A DNA stretch of 64,000 bases from Rhizobium sp. ZPR4 (GCF_040215725.1 NZ_CP157967.1:2884501-2948500); one strand, 5' to 3'; counted from the stretch's first letter, positions 20,366 through 28,756 are shown. Program-made: numbers and translations. Notes: generated by a model not told the origin, from the sequence alone.

Positions 20366-21319
20366 ATGCACAATTATCTGGACTTCGAAAAACCCATCTC
20401 GGATCTCGAAGGCAAGATTCACGAGCTCAAGAAACTGGCGAGCGAAGACGAAAGCATCGACACGTCCGAAGAAGTCGGGCGGCTTGAAATCCGTGTCCGC
20501 GAGGCGACGGCCGATATCTATTCCAAGCTTAACGCGTGGCAGAAGACCCAGGTCGCCCGTCATCCGCAGCGCCCGCATTTCGTCGACTATGCCAATACAC
20601 TGTTTACGGAATTCACGCCGCTGGCCGGCGATCGCCAATTCTCAGAAGACGCCGCCATCCAGGCAGGCTTTGCCCGCTTTCGCGGTCAGCCGGTCGCTCT
20701 CATCGGCCAGGAAAAAGGCAACGACACCAAGAGCCGCCTGAAACACAATTTCGGTAGCGCCCGGCCGGAAGGCTACCGTAAGGCGATCCGCATTCTCGAA
20801 ATGGCCGACCGCTTCCAGTTGCCCGTCATCACGCTGGTCGACACCGCCGGCGCTTATCCGGGAGTCGGCGCTGAAGAGCGCGGCCAGGCCGAAGCGATCG
20901 CCCGCTCGACCGAGATGTGTCTCGGCGTGAAGGTGCCGATCATCTCCATCGTCATCGGCGAAGGTGGCTCCGGCGGCGCCATCGCGATCGCCGTCGGCAA
21001 CCGCGTCTATATGCTCGAACATTCGATCTATAGCGTCATTTCGCCCGAAGGCGCGGCCTCGATCCTGTGGCGCGATTCAACGCGCGCCAAGGAAGCCGCG
21101 ACCAACATGAAGATCACGGCCGATGATCTGAAAGGCCTCGGTGTCATCGATGGCATCATCTCCGAGCCAGTCGGCGGCGCGCATCGCGATCCGAACGCGG
21201 TGATAAGCTCGGCCGGTGAGACGATTGCGAACGCGCTCGCGGAACTTTCCAGCCGTTCGGGCGAACAATTGCGGAGCGACCGCCGCCAGAAATTCCTCAA
21301 CATCGGTCGCAATCTCTAA
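20366..21319 (+). CDS. accA: acetyl-CoA carboxylase carboxyltransferase subunit alpha
   Basis: A 317-residue subunit that, with AccD, transfers the carboxyl from biotin carrier protein to acetyl-CoA in the first step of fatty acid synthesis. It opens with the family's YLDFEKPISDLEGKI coiled region; the crotonase-type core includes LIGQEKG, GSARPEGYRKAIR, and the oxyanion segments DTAGAYPGVGAEERGQ and IGEGGSGGAIAIAVGN. Full length. It lies 63 bases after xerD, on the same strand. Confidence 0.97.
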   Translation: MHNYLDFEKPISDLEGKIHELKKLASEDESIDTSEEVGRLEIRVREATADIYSKLNAWQKTQVARHPQRPHFVDYANTLFTEFTPLAGDRQFSEDAAIQAGFARFRGQPVALIGQEKGNDTKSRLKHNFGSARPEGYRKAIRILEMADRFQLPVITLVDTAGAYPGVGAEERGQAEAIARSTEMCLGVKVPIISIVIGEGGSGGAIAIAVGNRVYMLEHSIYSVISPEGAASILWRDSTRAKEAATNMKITADDLKGLGVIDGIISEPVGGAHRDPNAVISSAGETIANALAELSSRSGEQLRSDRRQKFLNIGRNL

Positions 21320-21549
21320 GCAGCATTCGGAAAAAGTGATCGCTGAAAGCGGGAATGAGGCCAAACCTTGGCCACATTTCCGTTATCGAAGCTTTTATGG
21401 CAAAGAAAAGCTTGCCGGCGCGCCGCGGGCACGTCATAGGCTGGTAAGGAATTTTCAAGTATAAGCCGTCTATGATTCCGTTTCATGCTTCGAGGGGAGT
21501 GGCGAAACAGATCGAGCTGCCACTCTTCGCATTTATGGGCTAAGTCAGA

Positions 21550-22863
21550 ATGCGCATCCGTCACCTTGCCTATGTTTCCCTGATGGCGCTGGCCCTCGCC
21601 GGCTGCAACGACGCGCTGGACACCGCGTCGATCGACTTGTCGAAGGTGAAGAACAAGGTCGAACAACCGCTTCCGAGCCATATCCTTGCTGACATGGCCA
21701 AGAAGGGCATGGACCGCAATTCGCCGATCATGATCCGCATCTTCAAGGAAGAAGGTGCGATGGAAATCCTGAAGGCAAACCAGAACAATCGCTTCGAGGT
21801 CATCGCGGATTACAAGATCTGCGCCTGGTCCGGCCGTCTTGGCCCGAAGGTGAAGGAAGGTGACCGGCAGGCGCCGGAAGGCTTCTACATGCTGACGCCG
21901 GCCAACCTGAATCCGAATTCGAAATATTATCTCGCCATCAACACCGGCTTCCCGAACCGCTACGATGCCGCCAACGGCCGCACCGGCGCCGATCTGATGA
22001 TCCATGGCGCCTGCTCGTCGTCGGGCTGCTATTCGATGACCGACCAGCAGGTACTCGAGATCTATGCCTTCGCGCGCGACGCCTTCAAGGGTGGCCAGAA
22101 GGCAGTTCAGCTCGAAGCCTTCCCCTTCCGCATGACGGCAGAGAATATGTGGAAGCACCGGCTGAGCCCCAATATCGAATTCTGGAAGATGCTGAAGGTC
22201 GGCTACGACAATTTCGAAGTCACCAAGCGCCCGCCCGAGGTTGAGGTCTGCGAGAAGAAATACGTCTTCAACCAGCAGGCCAGCGGCCCGTTCAACGCCG
22301 GCGGAAAGTGCCCTGTCATGACGACGCCGCCCGCCTTGCAGACAGCGCTTTCGACCTACGACAAGCAGTATCAGGCGGACTATGCCACCGCGTCGAAGAA
22401 GTTCGATGGCATGGCCTGGTACGATCCGAGCGAAGCCGAGCGCAAGGCCGTCGTCGCCAAGCAGCGCAAGGGCCACGATATCGCCTATGCCCCCACAGGC
22501 ACCGCCCTTGCCGCCGGCAAGATGATGAAGGTCGCCGATCTCGAATCGATGATGTCCAACCAGTCGGGGCAGCAGGTCGCGCGCGGCGGCACCGTCCTCA
22601 GCCCGACGGCCAATCCGGCAACCGCAAGCATCCGCGTGGCGACAGCGACACCTGCGCCGGCCGGTCCCGTCGCAACCACGCAGCAGCCCGCGGCCGGTCC
22701 GGTCGTTGCAGCCAACGTTCCAGCGAATGTGCCGATCCCAACGGCAAACCCGATGAACCCCGGCCTTGATGCACTCGCCTATTCGCCAGCGCCCGCCGTC
22801 GAGACTGCGCAAACCGAGGCCAAAAAGCCGCCTTTCTGGAAATTCTGGGCGAAGAGTGAATAG
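21550..22863 (+). CDS. L,D-transpeptidase (YkuD) family lipoprotein
   Basis: A 437-residue envelope protein. Its signal peptide ends in the lipobox LALAGC (Cys19). The YkuD-like catalytic region has H152 and C160 in HGACSSSGCYSM, the family's HxxxxSxGC pattern, within a YafK-type murein transpeptidase domain covering about residues 50-240. The C-terminal 150 residues are Pro/Ala/Thr-rich and low complexity, ending in KKPPFWKFWAKSE. The family cross-links or edits peptidoglycan through L,D bonds. A stem-loop GAGTGGC/GCCACTC at 21497-21525 lies upstream. The next gene starts inside its 3' end. Confidence 0.87.
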   Translation: MRIRHLAYVSLMALALAGCNDALDTASIDLSKVKNKVEQPLPSHILADMAKKGMDRNSPIMIRIFKEEGAMEILKANQNNRFEVIADYKICAWSGRLGPKVKEGDRQAPEGFYMLTPANLNPNSKYYLAINTGFPNRYDAANGRTGADLMIHGACSSSGCYSMTDQQVLEIYAFARDAFKGGQKAVQLEAFPFRMTAENMWKHRLSPNIEFWKMLKVGYDNFEVTKRPPEVEVCEKKYVFNQQASGPFNAGGKCPVMTTPPALQTALSTYDKQYQADYATASKKFDGMAWYDPSEAERKAVVAKQRKGHDIAYAPTGTALAAGKMMKVADLESMMSNQSGQQVARGGTVLSPTANPATASIRVATATPAPAGPVATTQQPAAGPVVAANVPANVPIPTANPMNPGLDALAYSPAPAVETAQTEAKKPPFWKFWAKSE

Positions 22864-23089
22864 TCCGGATACCGAGACCTACGATCTGCGTGGCCTGAAA
22901 TGCCCCTATCCGGCGATCAAGACGGAAAAGCGCCTGCGCGGCATGGCAAGCGGCGCGACCTTGATCGTTGAAACGACGGACCCGCTCGCCGTCATCGACA
23001 TTCCCCATCTCTGCAATGAAAAAGGCTATGCGCTTCTCGTGAGCGAGAAAACCGACGGCGGCCATCGCTTTGTGATCCGCAAGGGCTGA
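22856..23089 (+). CDS. TusA-like sulfur-carrier protein
   Basis: A 77-residue protein of the TusA/SirA family. The Cys-Pro-x-Pro motif is at Cys16 in LRGLKCPYPAIK, and the body ends with HRFVIRKG. TusA-type proteins relay persulfide sulfur, for example in tRNA thiolation; several paralogues have other roles. I choose GTG 22856, which overlaps the last codons of the L,D-transpeptidase gene; the frame continues upstream but that part would lie wholly inside the preceding gene. Overlap implies translational coupling. Which sulfur pathway it serves is unknown. Confidence 0.85.
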   Translation: MNSPDTETYDLRGLKCPYPAIKTEKRLRGMASGATLIVETTDPLAVIDIPHLCNEKGYALLVSEKTDGGHRFVIRKG

Positions 23090-23105
23090 TTGGCTAAGCT
23101 TTGGC

Positions 23106-23187
23106 CATCCTCGCGGTTCCGAGGGGCGCTCCGCTCGCACCTCACCCCGAGGCGGCCCGCAAGGCCCTCAAAGGACGAAGCGGGTTG
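23106..23187. repeat. RIME-like intergenic palindromic element (degenerate)
   Basis: The stretch contains CCTCGCGGTTCCGAGG and CCTCACCCCGAGG with spaced GGCC-rich arms and ends CTCAAAGGACGAAG. This is the style of the Rhizobium intergenic mosaic elements, and similar text occurs at 44376-44442 and 46082-46200. It lies between convergent genes. Confidence 0.5.
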
Positions 23188-23209
23188 CCCAGAACCCATT
23201 AGCGTAAAA

Positions 23210-24403
23210 CTAAAACTTCATCCCCGGTACGGCGAGCGGGTTGTCCTGCAGCGCCGCCCTGTCGGGCGTATCGACGCGCGGCTTGCTGAGGAAAGCGTCG
23301 AACAGACCCTTCACGAAATCCTCAGGCAGGTCCTTGGTGATGATGACCATGCGCGTGCGCCGGTCTTCCGGATCGGGCCAGGCCGGCAATCGTTCGGGTG
23401 CATGGAAGATGTTCTGCACGCCATGCAGCACGACAGGACGCTCCGGCCGGTCGGACACGGCAACGATCGCCTTCATGCGCAGGAGCTTTTCGCCGTGCGC
23501 CGAACGTAGGAGATCGATGAACATCTCCAGCGCCATCGGATCGATGGGCTGGGTCTCGACGATCGAGAAGGACCGGATCGAACCGTCATGGCGAGTGACA
23601 TCGTGAGCGTGCTGATGCCGATGGCCGTGGTGGTGCCCATGATGGTGATGATTATGACCATGGTCACCATGATCGTGGTGATGATGGTCGTGGTCATCAT
23701 GGTGATCGTGATGATCGTCGTCCGCCTCCAGCTCGTCCTGCAGCCAGCGGCCGACATCGGCGATCTTGGACGCCGGATCATAGAGGCCGTTGATGAGGAT
23801 GGCGGCGCGGCCCGCCTCTTCGCTGTCGGCGTTCAGGATCTGCGCGCGCGGATTGAGCGCCCGAAGACGGCTCTCCAGCTGCGCTTCCGGCACGGCGCCG
23901 GCAATCCCTGTCTTGGACACAATCAGCCGGTCGGCAACCGCCACCTGCTTGCGCGCCTCTTCGTGATTGTCGAGCGTCTGCAGGCCATTGACGGCGTCGA
24001 CGACGGTGATGACGCCATCGAGATCGAAATTGGTCGCGATGATCGGATTGCCCATGATCGATTGCATGACGGGAGCCGGATCGGCGAGCCCGGTCGTTTC
24101 GATGACGACGCGCTTCAGCGGCCGGATGCGGCCGGTCTGCATCGCATCCATGAGGTTTGCCAGCGTATCCACCAGCTCGCCGCGCACCGTGCAGCACAGG
24201 CAGCCATCGGACAGCTCGATGATGGCATCGCCGGAGCTTTCCACCAGCAGATGGTCGATGCCGACATCGCCGAACTCGTTGATGATGACGGCCGCGTCGC
24301 GCATGGCCTCGTCCTTGAGGATGCGGTTGAGCAGGGTCGATTTACCCGCACCGAGAAAGCCGGTCAGGATGGCAACCGGCACTCTTTGCTGCGAAACGCT
24401 CAT
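23210..24403 (-). CDS. CobW/COG0523 GTP-binding metallochaperone, His-rich
   Basis: A 397-residue G3E-family GTPase. Walker A is GFLGAGKST (15-23), the metal motif CLCC is at 68-71, the switch segment IETTGLADP follows, and the GTP-specificity region is VSKTGIAG. Between the GTPase and the C-terminal CobW_C domain lies a tract (residues 231-267) with about 23 histidines. Such tracts bind zinc, nickel or cobalt. The subfamily includes zinc chaperones and CobW of B12 synthesis; with no cob gene adjacent, a zinc role is the better guess. A palindromic repeat begins 16 bases upstream. ATG 24403 is preferred over the frame start 24409. Confidence 0.87.
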   Translation of the reverse strand: MSVSQQRVPVAILTGFLGAGKSTLLNRILKDEAMRDAAVIINEFGDVGIDHLLVESSGDAIIELSDGCLCCTVRGELVDTLANLMDAMQTGRIRPLKRVVIETTGLADPAPVMQSIMGNPIIATNFDLDGVITVVDAVNGLQTLDNHEEARKQVAVADRLIVSKTGIAGAVPEAQLESRLRALNPRAQILNADSEEAGRAAILINGLYDPASKIADVGRWLQDELEADDDHHDHHDDHDHHHHDHGDHGHNHHHHGHHHGHRHQHAHDVTRHDGSIRSFSIVETQPIDPMALEMFIDLLRSAHGEKLLRMKAIVAVSDRPERPVVLHGVQNIFHAPERLPAWPDPEDRRTRMVIITKDLPEDFVKGLFDAFLSKPRVDTPDRAALQDNPLAVPGMKF

Positions 24404-24418
24404 GAGCAATATCCGATA

Positions 24419-24525
24419 CTAGAGCAATTCCAGGAAAAGTACGGAGCGGCTTTCCGTCCGGAATTGCGTGAAAACAAAGAGACAGAGCGGTTCAGAGTCT
24501 CCGTGAAAAGCTGAATCGCTCTAGA
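24419..24525. repeat. 107-bp double-stem palindromic repeat (copy 1)
   Basis: The element runs CTAGAGCAATTCC... to ...GCTCTAGA. It holds two stem-loops: GCAATTCC (24424-24431) with GGAATTGC (24460-24467), and a 12-bp stem AGAGCGGTTCAG (24484-24495) with CTGAATCGCTCT (24511-24522), one G-U pair. The same layout recurs inverted at 45017-45113. Its right edge contains the stop codon of the carboxypeptidase gene. Confidence 0.85.
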
Positions 24526-25687
24526 AAGTGGGACGCGGCATGGGGATCGGCACATTGGCCCCGCCGCCGGAAATCGCGATCTTGTTGTCCTTCGTCGCCT
24601 TGTCGCCTCTGGCCGTCACATCGTCCTTGTCGCCCTTCGCGGCCGTCGCGATATCCTGGCCGCCGATCAGGCCGGCATAGACGAAATTGGGCTCATGATC
24701 CATTTCATGGATATAGGGCGACTGTACCTTGGTGCGGCCAAAGGGATCGCGGGTTTCGCTGCGCGCCTGCGCACCCTTGGTGCTGCAGATGTCGGCGGTG
24801 ACGTCGGCGACATCGTCCGAAAGCGGCGTGTCGGGCCGAAGCGTCGCCAGCGTGTCCCGGGTCGAAAGCTGGTTCTGGAACCCCTTTTCCAGGAAATTGG
24901 CGGAATCGTCGGCGCGCGCCGCCAGGCTGTCCGTGCCGAGCACGACCGAGATCAACGTGCGGCCGTTACGGGTGGCCGAGGCAATCTGGTTGAAGCCGGC
25001 CGCGCAGATGAAGCCGGTCTTCATGCCGTCGGCGCCGTCGAAGCGGCCGATGAGCATGTTGATGTTCGGCACCTGCTTGACGCCGTTGGTGAAGCCCTCA
25101 AGCGAGAAATAGCCCGCATATTGCGGAAACTCGCGGCGCAGCGCGACGCTCAGGATGGCAAGGTCACGCGCCGTCGTATATTGCCCCTTGCCGGGCAGGC
25201 CGTTCGGATTGATGAAATGCGAGTCGCGCATGCCGAGGCGGGCGGCTTCCGCATTCATCCGCGCCACGAAGCCCTGCTGCGAGCCGCCGACCGTTTCGCC
25301 GACAGCCATGGCAAGATCGTTTGCCGATTTGACCAGCATCATCTTCAAGGCATTGTCGAGCGTCATCTTCTGCCCGGGCTTGAAGTACATCTTGGCCGGC
25401 GGCTGCGCGGCGGCAAGCTTCGACATGACGACGGGCGTATCGAGCTTGATCTGGCCGGACTGGAGGGCGCGGAAGGTGACGTAGCTCGTCATCAGCTTGG
25501 TCAGCGAAGCCGGATACCAGCGGCGAAACGCCTCCTGCTGGTCGAGGACGCGGCCCGTGCTGACATCGACGAGAATATGCGGATTGGCTCCGGCCGTCTC
25601 GGCGGTCGACAGAAAAAGCATGGATGCTGCTGCGGCCATAGGAACGAGCCGCAGGGCGGCATACAAACGATTCTGCTTCGTCGGCAC
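24521..25687 (-). CDS. D-alanyl-D-alanine carboxypeptidase (DacA-type penicillin-binding protein)
   Basis: A 388-residue secreted serine peptidase that trims the terminal D-Ala from peptidoglycan. A hydrophobic signal (LVPMAAAASMLFLSTAETAGA) precedes the S11 domain with SLTK (61-64), SAN (121-123) and KTG (223-225). The C-terminal 60 residues are low complexity (Lys/Asp/Gly then Pro-rich), without a clear amphipathic anchor. The start is GTG (25685-25687) six bases after GAAGGA. The stop TAG lies at the end of the repeat 24419-24525, so the gene's 3' end appears to have been set by the repeat. Same strand as cobW-like gene downstream. Confidence 0.9.
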   Translation of the reverse strand: MPTKQNRLYAALRLVPMAAAASMLFLSTAETAGANPHILVDVSTGRVLDQQEAFRRWYPASLTKLMTSYVTFRALQSGQIKLDTPVVMSKLAAAQPPAKMYFKPGQKMTLDNALKMMLVKSANDLAMAVGETVGGSQQGFVARMNAEAARLGMRDSHFINPNGLPGKGQYTTARDLAILSVALRREFPQYAGYFSLEGFTNGVKQVPNINMLIGRFDGADGMKTGFICAAGFNQIASATRNGRTLISVVLGTDSLAARADDSANFLEKGFQNQLSTRDTLATLRPDTPLSDDVADVTADICSTKGAQARSETRDPFGRTKVQSPYIHEMDHEPNFVYAGLIGGQDIATAAKGDKDDVTARGDKATKDNKIAISGGGANVPIPMPRPTF

Positions 25688-25880
25688 GATCTATCCTTCA
25701 GAAGTCCGGAATTTTCTCGAAAGCTTCGTCTATTTAACCTATATGGCTAGGAGAAGGCAAAGGCGATTGACGACTTTATTTCCCGGCGGCACGCCGCAAG
25801 GGCCACGACAAAACGGCCGGGCTTGCGCGACGGATTCGTGAGTTGAACCAGAATCGATATTGATCAGTAGGAAAATCAGC

Positions 25881-27041
25881 ATGCCGATCTTGAACAGAGC
25901 CGCAGAACTCCAGGGCGAAGTGACCGAGTGGCGCCGCCATATCCATGCGCATCCGGAGCTTCTTTATGCGGTGGAGAATACGGCGGCTTTCGTGGCCGAA
26001 AAGCTGCGCGCCTTCGGCGTCGACGAGGTGGTGACCGGCATCGGCCGCACCGGCGTCGTCGGCCTGATCCGCGGCAAGGGCGAAGGGCGCACGATCGGCC
26101 TGCGCGCCGACATGGATGCCCTGCCGCTCACCGAAATCACCGGCAAGCCTTATGCTTCCGAAACCCCCGGCAAGATGCATGCCTGCGGCCATGACGGCCA
26201 CACCGCCATGCTCTTGGGTGCCGCGAAATACCTCGCCGAAAACCGCAATTTCAACGGCAACATCGCCGTCATCTTCCAGCCGGCCGAAGAAGGCGGCGCC
26301 GGCGGCGACGCCATGGTCAAGGACGGCATGATGGAGCGCTTCCAGATCGCCGAAGTCTACGGCATGCACAATATGCCGGGCCTGCCCGTCGGCCATTTCG
26401 CCATCCGCAAGGGCGCGATCATGGCCGCGACCGATGAATTCACCGTGTCGATCAAGGGCGTCGGCGGCCACGCCGCCATGCCGCACAGGACGATCGACCC
26501 GATCGCCATCGGCGCACAGATCGTCTCCAACCTGCAGCTCATCGCCTCGCGCAGCGCCGACCCGCTGAAATCGGTGGTGGTTTCCGTCACCAAATTCAAC
26601 GCCGGCAATGCGCATAACGTCATCCCCAACGACGCGAGCCTCGCCGGCACCGTGCGCACGCTCGACCCCGAGATGCGCGACCTTGCCGAGCAGCGCTTCA
26701 GGCAGATCGTCTCCGGCATCGCCGCCAGCCACGGCGCCGAAGCCGAGATCGAGTTCCAGCGCAATTACCCCGTCACCTTCAACCATGCCGACGAGACCGA
26801 TCATGCGATCGCGGTGGCCGAAGAAATCGCCGGCGCCGGCAACGTCATCCCGAATATCGACCCGATGATGGGCGGCGAGGATTTCTCCTACATGCTGCTT
26901 TCCCGCCCCGGCGCCTTCATCTTCGTCGGCAACGGCGATAGCGCCGGCCTGCACAACCCGGCCTACGACTTCAACGACGAAGCCATCGCCCACGGCATTT
27001 CCTACTGGGTGCGGCTCGCCGAACAGCGTCTCAACGCCTGA
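25881..27041 (+). CDS. M20 family amidohydrolase (hippurate/IAA-amino-acid hydrolase type)
   Basis: A 386-residue metallo-aminoacylase. The metal site motif HACGHDGHTAM (residues 100-110) and PAEEGGAGGDAM carry the usual Cys/His/Glu ligands, and GVGGHAAMPHR opens the dimerisation domain. Homologues hydrolyse hippurate, N-acyl amino acids or IAA-amino acid conjugates, and in plant-associated bacteria the last could influence auxin, but nothing here fixes the substrate. ATG 25881 is chosen; a start at 25860 would add seven residues. Confidence 0.88.
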   Translation: MPILNRAAELQGEVTEWRRHIHAHPELLYAVENTAAFVAEKLRAFGVDEVVTGIGRTGVVGLIRGKGEGRTIGLRADMDALPLTEITGKPYASETPGKMHACGHDGHTAMLLGAAKYLAENRNFNGNIAVIFQPAEEGGAGGDAMVKDGMMERFQIAEVYGMHNMPGLPVGHFAIRKGAIMAATDEFTVSIKGVGGHAAMPHRTIDPIAIGAQIVSNLQLIASRSADPLKSVVVSVTKFNAGNAHNVIPNDASLAGTVRTLDPEMRDLAEQRFRQIVSGIAASHGAEAEIEFQRNYPVTFNHADETDHAIAVAEEIAGAGNVIPNIDPMMGGEDFSYMLLSRPGAFIFVGNGDSAGLHNPAYDFNDEAIAHGISYWVRLAEQRLNA

Positions 27042-27124
27042 GGCTGCATAATCACCCCGCGCAGCCTCCAGGGCCGCGCGGGGGCCAACGCTCAAGACAG
27101 ATTGTCTCCACGACGCAAAAGGGC

Positions 27125-27153
27125 TTGGCTTCGGGCCTTTGCTTTTGTATGGA
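27125..27153 (+). promoter_or_regulatory. promoter of tRNA-Arg(CCT)
   Basis: TTGGCT (27125-27130) and TATGGA (27148-27153) are spaced by 17 bases and end 11 bases before the first base of the tRNA. The hexamers are imperfect but the position and spacing are right for the tRNA gene. Confidence 0.5.
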
Positions 27154-27164
27154 TCATGCCGAGT

Positions 27165-27241
27165 GGTCTCGTAGCTCAGCAGGATAGAGCATCAGATTCC
27201 TAATCTGAGGGTCACGCGTTCGAATCGCGTCGAGATCACCA
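27165..27241 (+). tRNA. tRNA-Arg (anticodon CCT)
   Basis: A cloverleaf can be drawn by eye. The acceptor stem is GGTCTCG with CGAGATC (one G-U), the D arm GCTC...GAGC, the anticodon stem TCAGA/TCTGA around loop TTCCTAA with anticodon CCT, and the T arm ACGCG TTCGAAT CGCGT. The discriminator is A and CCA is encoded (27239-27241). It reads AGG codons, a minor arginine codon. Confidence 0.95.
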
Positions 27242-27372
27242 TTTTCCAGCTTCATATGACCGCATGATCGAGATTGCAGAGACGATTTTGCATTTCGCTT
27301 CACCAAGACAGTAATGTTCAGCTTCGAATATCATCTCCACATCGCCGATAATTGCGATTAGAGGATGCGAAA

Positions 27373-28020
27373 TTGGAAGAATATCAGGCTTCAACGAGTG
27401 CAAACGATTTGTCCCTTGTTGAGCCAAGCCTGCTCAATTTACAGGGTTTTGAGCACGCGCTCATGCGCGGATGGTCACCCGATCCCCGGCGTCAGCAAGA
27501 CAAGCCGTTCGTTGAAACCGAACTGAGAGCGCTTAGACAAGACCGGCAAGCTTTCCTGACCCGGCTTGCAGCTGGCGAAGTCGTCGCCACGTCCGTAGCG
27601 AACCGGGATCCTCAACGCCTGACGATCCAACCGTTCTGGATCTGGGACGGAGCCTTTTGCGGCTGCATCACATTTCGTTATTTGCCCGGAACGATGCAAT
27701 TGCCCTTACATGTGCCGGGTCACGTGGGCTACTCCATCGTTCCTTGGAAACAAGGTCGCGGATATGCAACGCAAGCACTGCGACTTCTGTTGCCGATCGC
27801 GGATCGCGCCGGCTTCGTCAAGATAAGCATCATCTGCAACGAGGATAATCTTGCATCGAAGCGGGTTATCGAGAAAGCTGGCGGCGTGCTCTGCCGCGAA
27901 GGCACGGATCCATCTGATTCCCCGGACATAACAAAGTTATTCTACGATCTTCCAACTATTGGTAATCGAACGCATCCGGATGGTTCCCCAAACTGCCGGT
28001 CAGCGCTGCGTAGAGGATAG
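27373..28020 (+). CDS. GNAT family N-acetyltransferase
   Basis: A protein of about 215 residues with a GNAT domain in its middle: the strand FWIWDGAFCGCITFRY, then GHVGYSIVPWKQGRGYATQALRLLL with the acetyl-CoA loop QGRGYAT, and CNEDNLASKRVIEKAGG. It resembles the RimJ/RimL-like and unknown-substrate acetyltransferases. No good ATG exists; TTG 27373 lies eight bases after GAGG, and an in-frame TTG at 27352 is the alternative. The gene's last 65 bases overlap the 3' end of the convergent Ivy gene. It looks less GC-rich than its neighbours and follows a tRNA gene, so it may have been acquired. Confidence 0.78.
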   Translation: MEEYQASTSANDLSLVEPSLLNLQGFEHALMRGWSPDPRRQQDKPFVETELRALRQDRQAFLTRLAAGEVVATSVANRDPQRLTIQPFWIWDGAFCGCITFRYLPGTMQLPLHVPGHVGYSIVPWKQGRGYATQALRLLLPIADRAGFVKISIICNEDNLASKRVIEKAGGVLCREGTDPSDSPDITKLFYDLPTIGNRTHPDGSPNCRSALRRG

Positions 28021-28417
28021 TCCGACCATCGATCGCTTCATTGCCGGGACCGATGTTCATCCAGGTCAGCTTTTCGGATACGGTTTTCTGGTCGGCGACC
28101 CGAAGTACGCCGTACATGATCTTCTTGCCGGGATCGTATAGAACGGCGATCTGCTCGTCGCCGCAATCATGCTGCTTGCAGGCGCTCATGACATAAACCT
28201 TGTCTCCCTCGAACATGACCTCGTTGCCGGGGGATTCGACCGTCTTTCCGTTGATCCAGTCCGGCAGCCGATGCCCTTCCGCCATCGCCTTGAAGGCGGC
28301 GCTCGCGGTCGGGTCCGAGGCAATTTCGCGAAATGTTGTGGGATGATCTTGCACGGATGCGCTTGTGGCGGACGATAGGATGCTGGCGAAGGCCGCGGCC
28401 ATCATGAGCTTTTTCAT
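27956..28417 (-). CDS. ivy: Ivy-type C-type lysozyme inhibitor
   Basis: A 153-residue exported protein. The signal peptide (MKKLMMAAAFASILSSATSA) is followed by a mature domain with VMSACKQHDCGDEQIAVLYDP. The CKQHDC loop corresponds to the CKPHDC loop of E. coli Ivy that plugs the lysozyme active site, with Pro replaced by Gln and the two cysteines and the histidine kept. Ivy proteins are periplasmic and protect peptidoglycan against vertebrate-type lysozymes and perhaps the cell's own transglycosylases. ATG 28417 follows GGGGGAG. Its 3' end overlaps the GNAT gene by 65 bases, tail to tail. Confidence 0.85.
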   Translation of the reverse strand: MKKLMMAAAFASILSSATSASVQDHPTTFREIASDPTASAAFKAMAEGHRLPDWINGKTVESPGNEVMFEGDKVYVMSACKQHDCGDEQIAVLYDPGKKIMYGVLRVADQKTVSEKLTWMNIGPGNEAIDGRTILYAALTGSLGNHPDAFDYQ

Positions 28418-28489
28418 GCGTCTCCCCCGAAGATGGAACCAGGTTAAGTCCGTACTGGACGCAGGATAAACGAGGACTGAAGCTTGCGC

Positions 28490-28756
28490 TCACCCCACCG
28501 CGATCCTGTTCCTCACAAGCCGCACGCCGGGAATGGATTCCGCAACCGCGGTTGCCCGCTTCACCTCCTGATATGTCGCGACCGAGCCATCCAGGCGGAT
28601 TTCCTGGCCCGCAGCAGTCACAGTGACATCGGAAGCATCGATTCCGCCGGCAACGGCTAGCGCATTGGCAACGGCAGATTCCAGCGCCGAGCGCCGCGCC
28701 TGCTCGTTTTCCAGATAAAGTTCCATGCCGTGAAAGGTTGCCGCCTTAAAAACCAT
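28490..28756 (-). CDS. small BON-domain protein
   Basis: An 88-residue protein starting ATG 28756 behind GGAGGGT. The single BON domain covers most of it: helix ARRSALESAVANALAV, then VTAAGQEIRLDGSVATYQEVKRA and IPGVRLVRNRIAV, the standard BON strand-loop-helix pattern. BON domains bind phospholipid or peptidoglycan; most are exported, but this one has no signal peptide. The frame stays open far upstream without family resemblance. Role unknown. Confidence 0.85.
   Translation of the reverse strand: MVFKAATFHGMELYLENEQARRSALESAVANALAVAGGIDASDVTVTAAGQEIRLDGSVATYQEVKRATAVAESIPGVRLVRNRIAVG

Noticed and set aside
21389..21413. AAGCTTTT/AAAAGCTT inverted repeat downstream of accA
   Set aside because: A weak A/T stem with a nine-base loop and no U-tail; not convincing as a terminator.
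23588..24514. A plus-strand frame with many Met/Val/Ile that looks like a membrane protein
   Set aside because: It is the reverse reading of the His-rich tract of the CobW GTPase gene, where His codons read as Met/Val.
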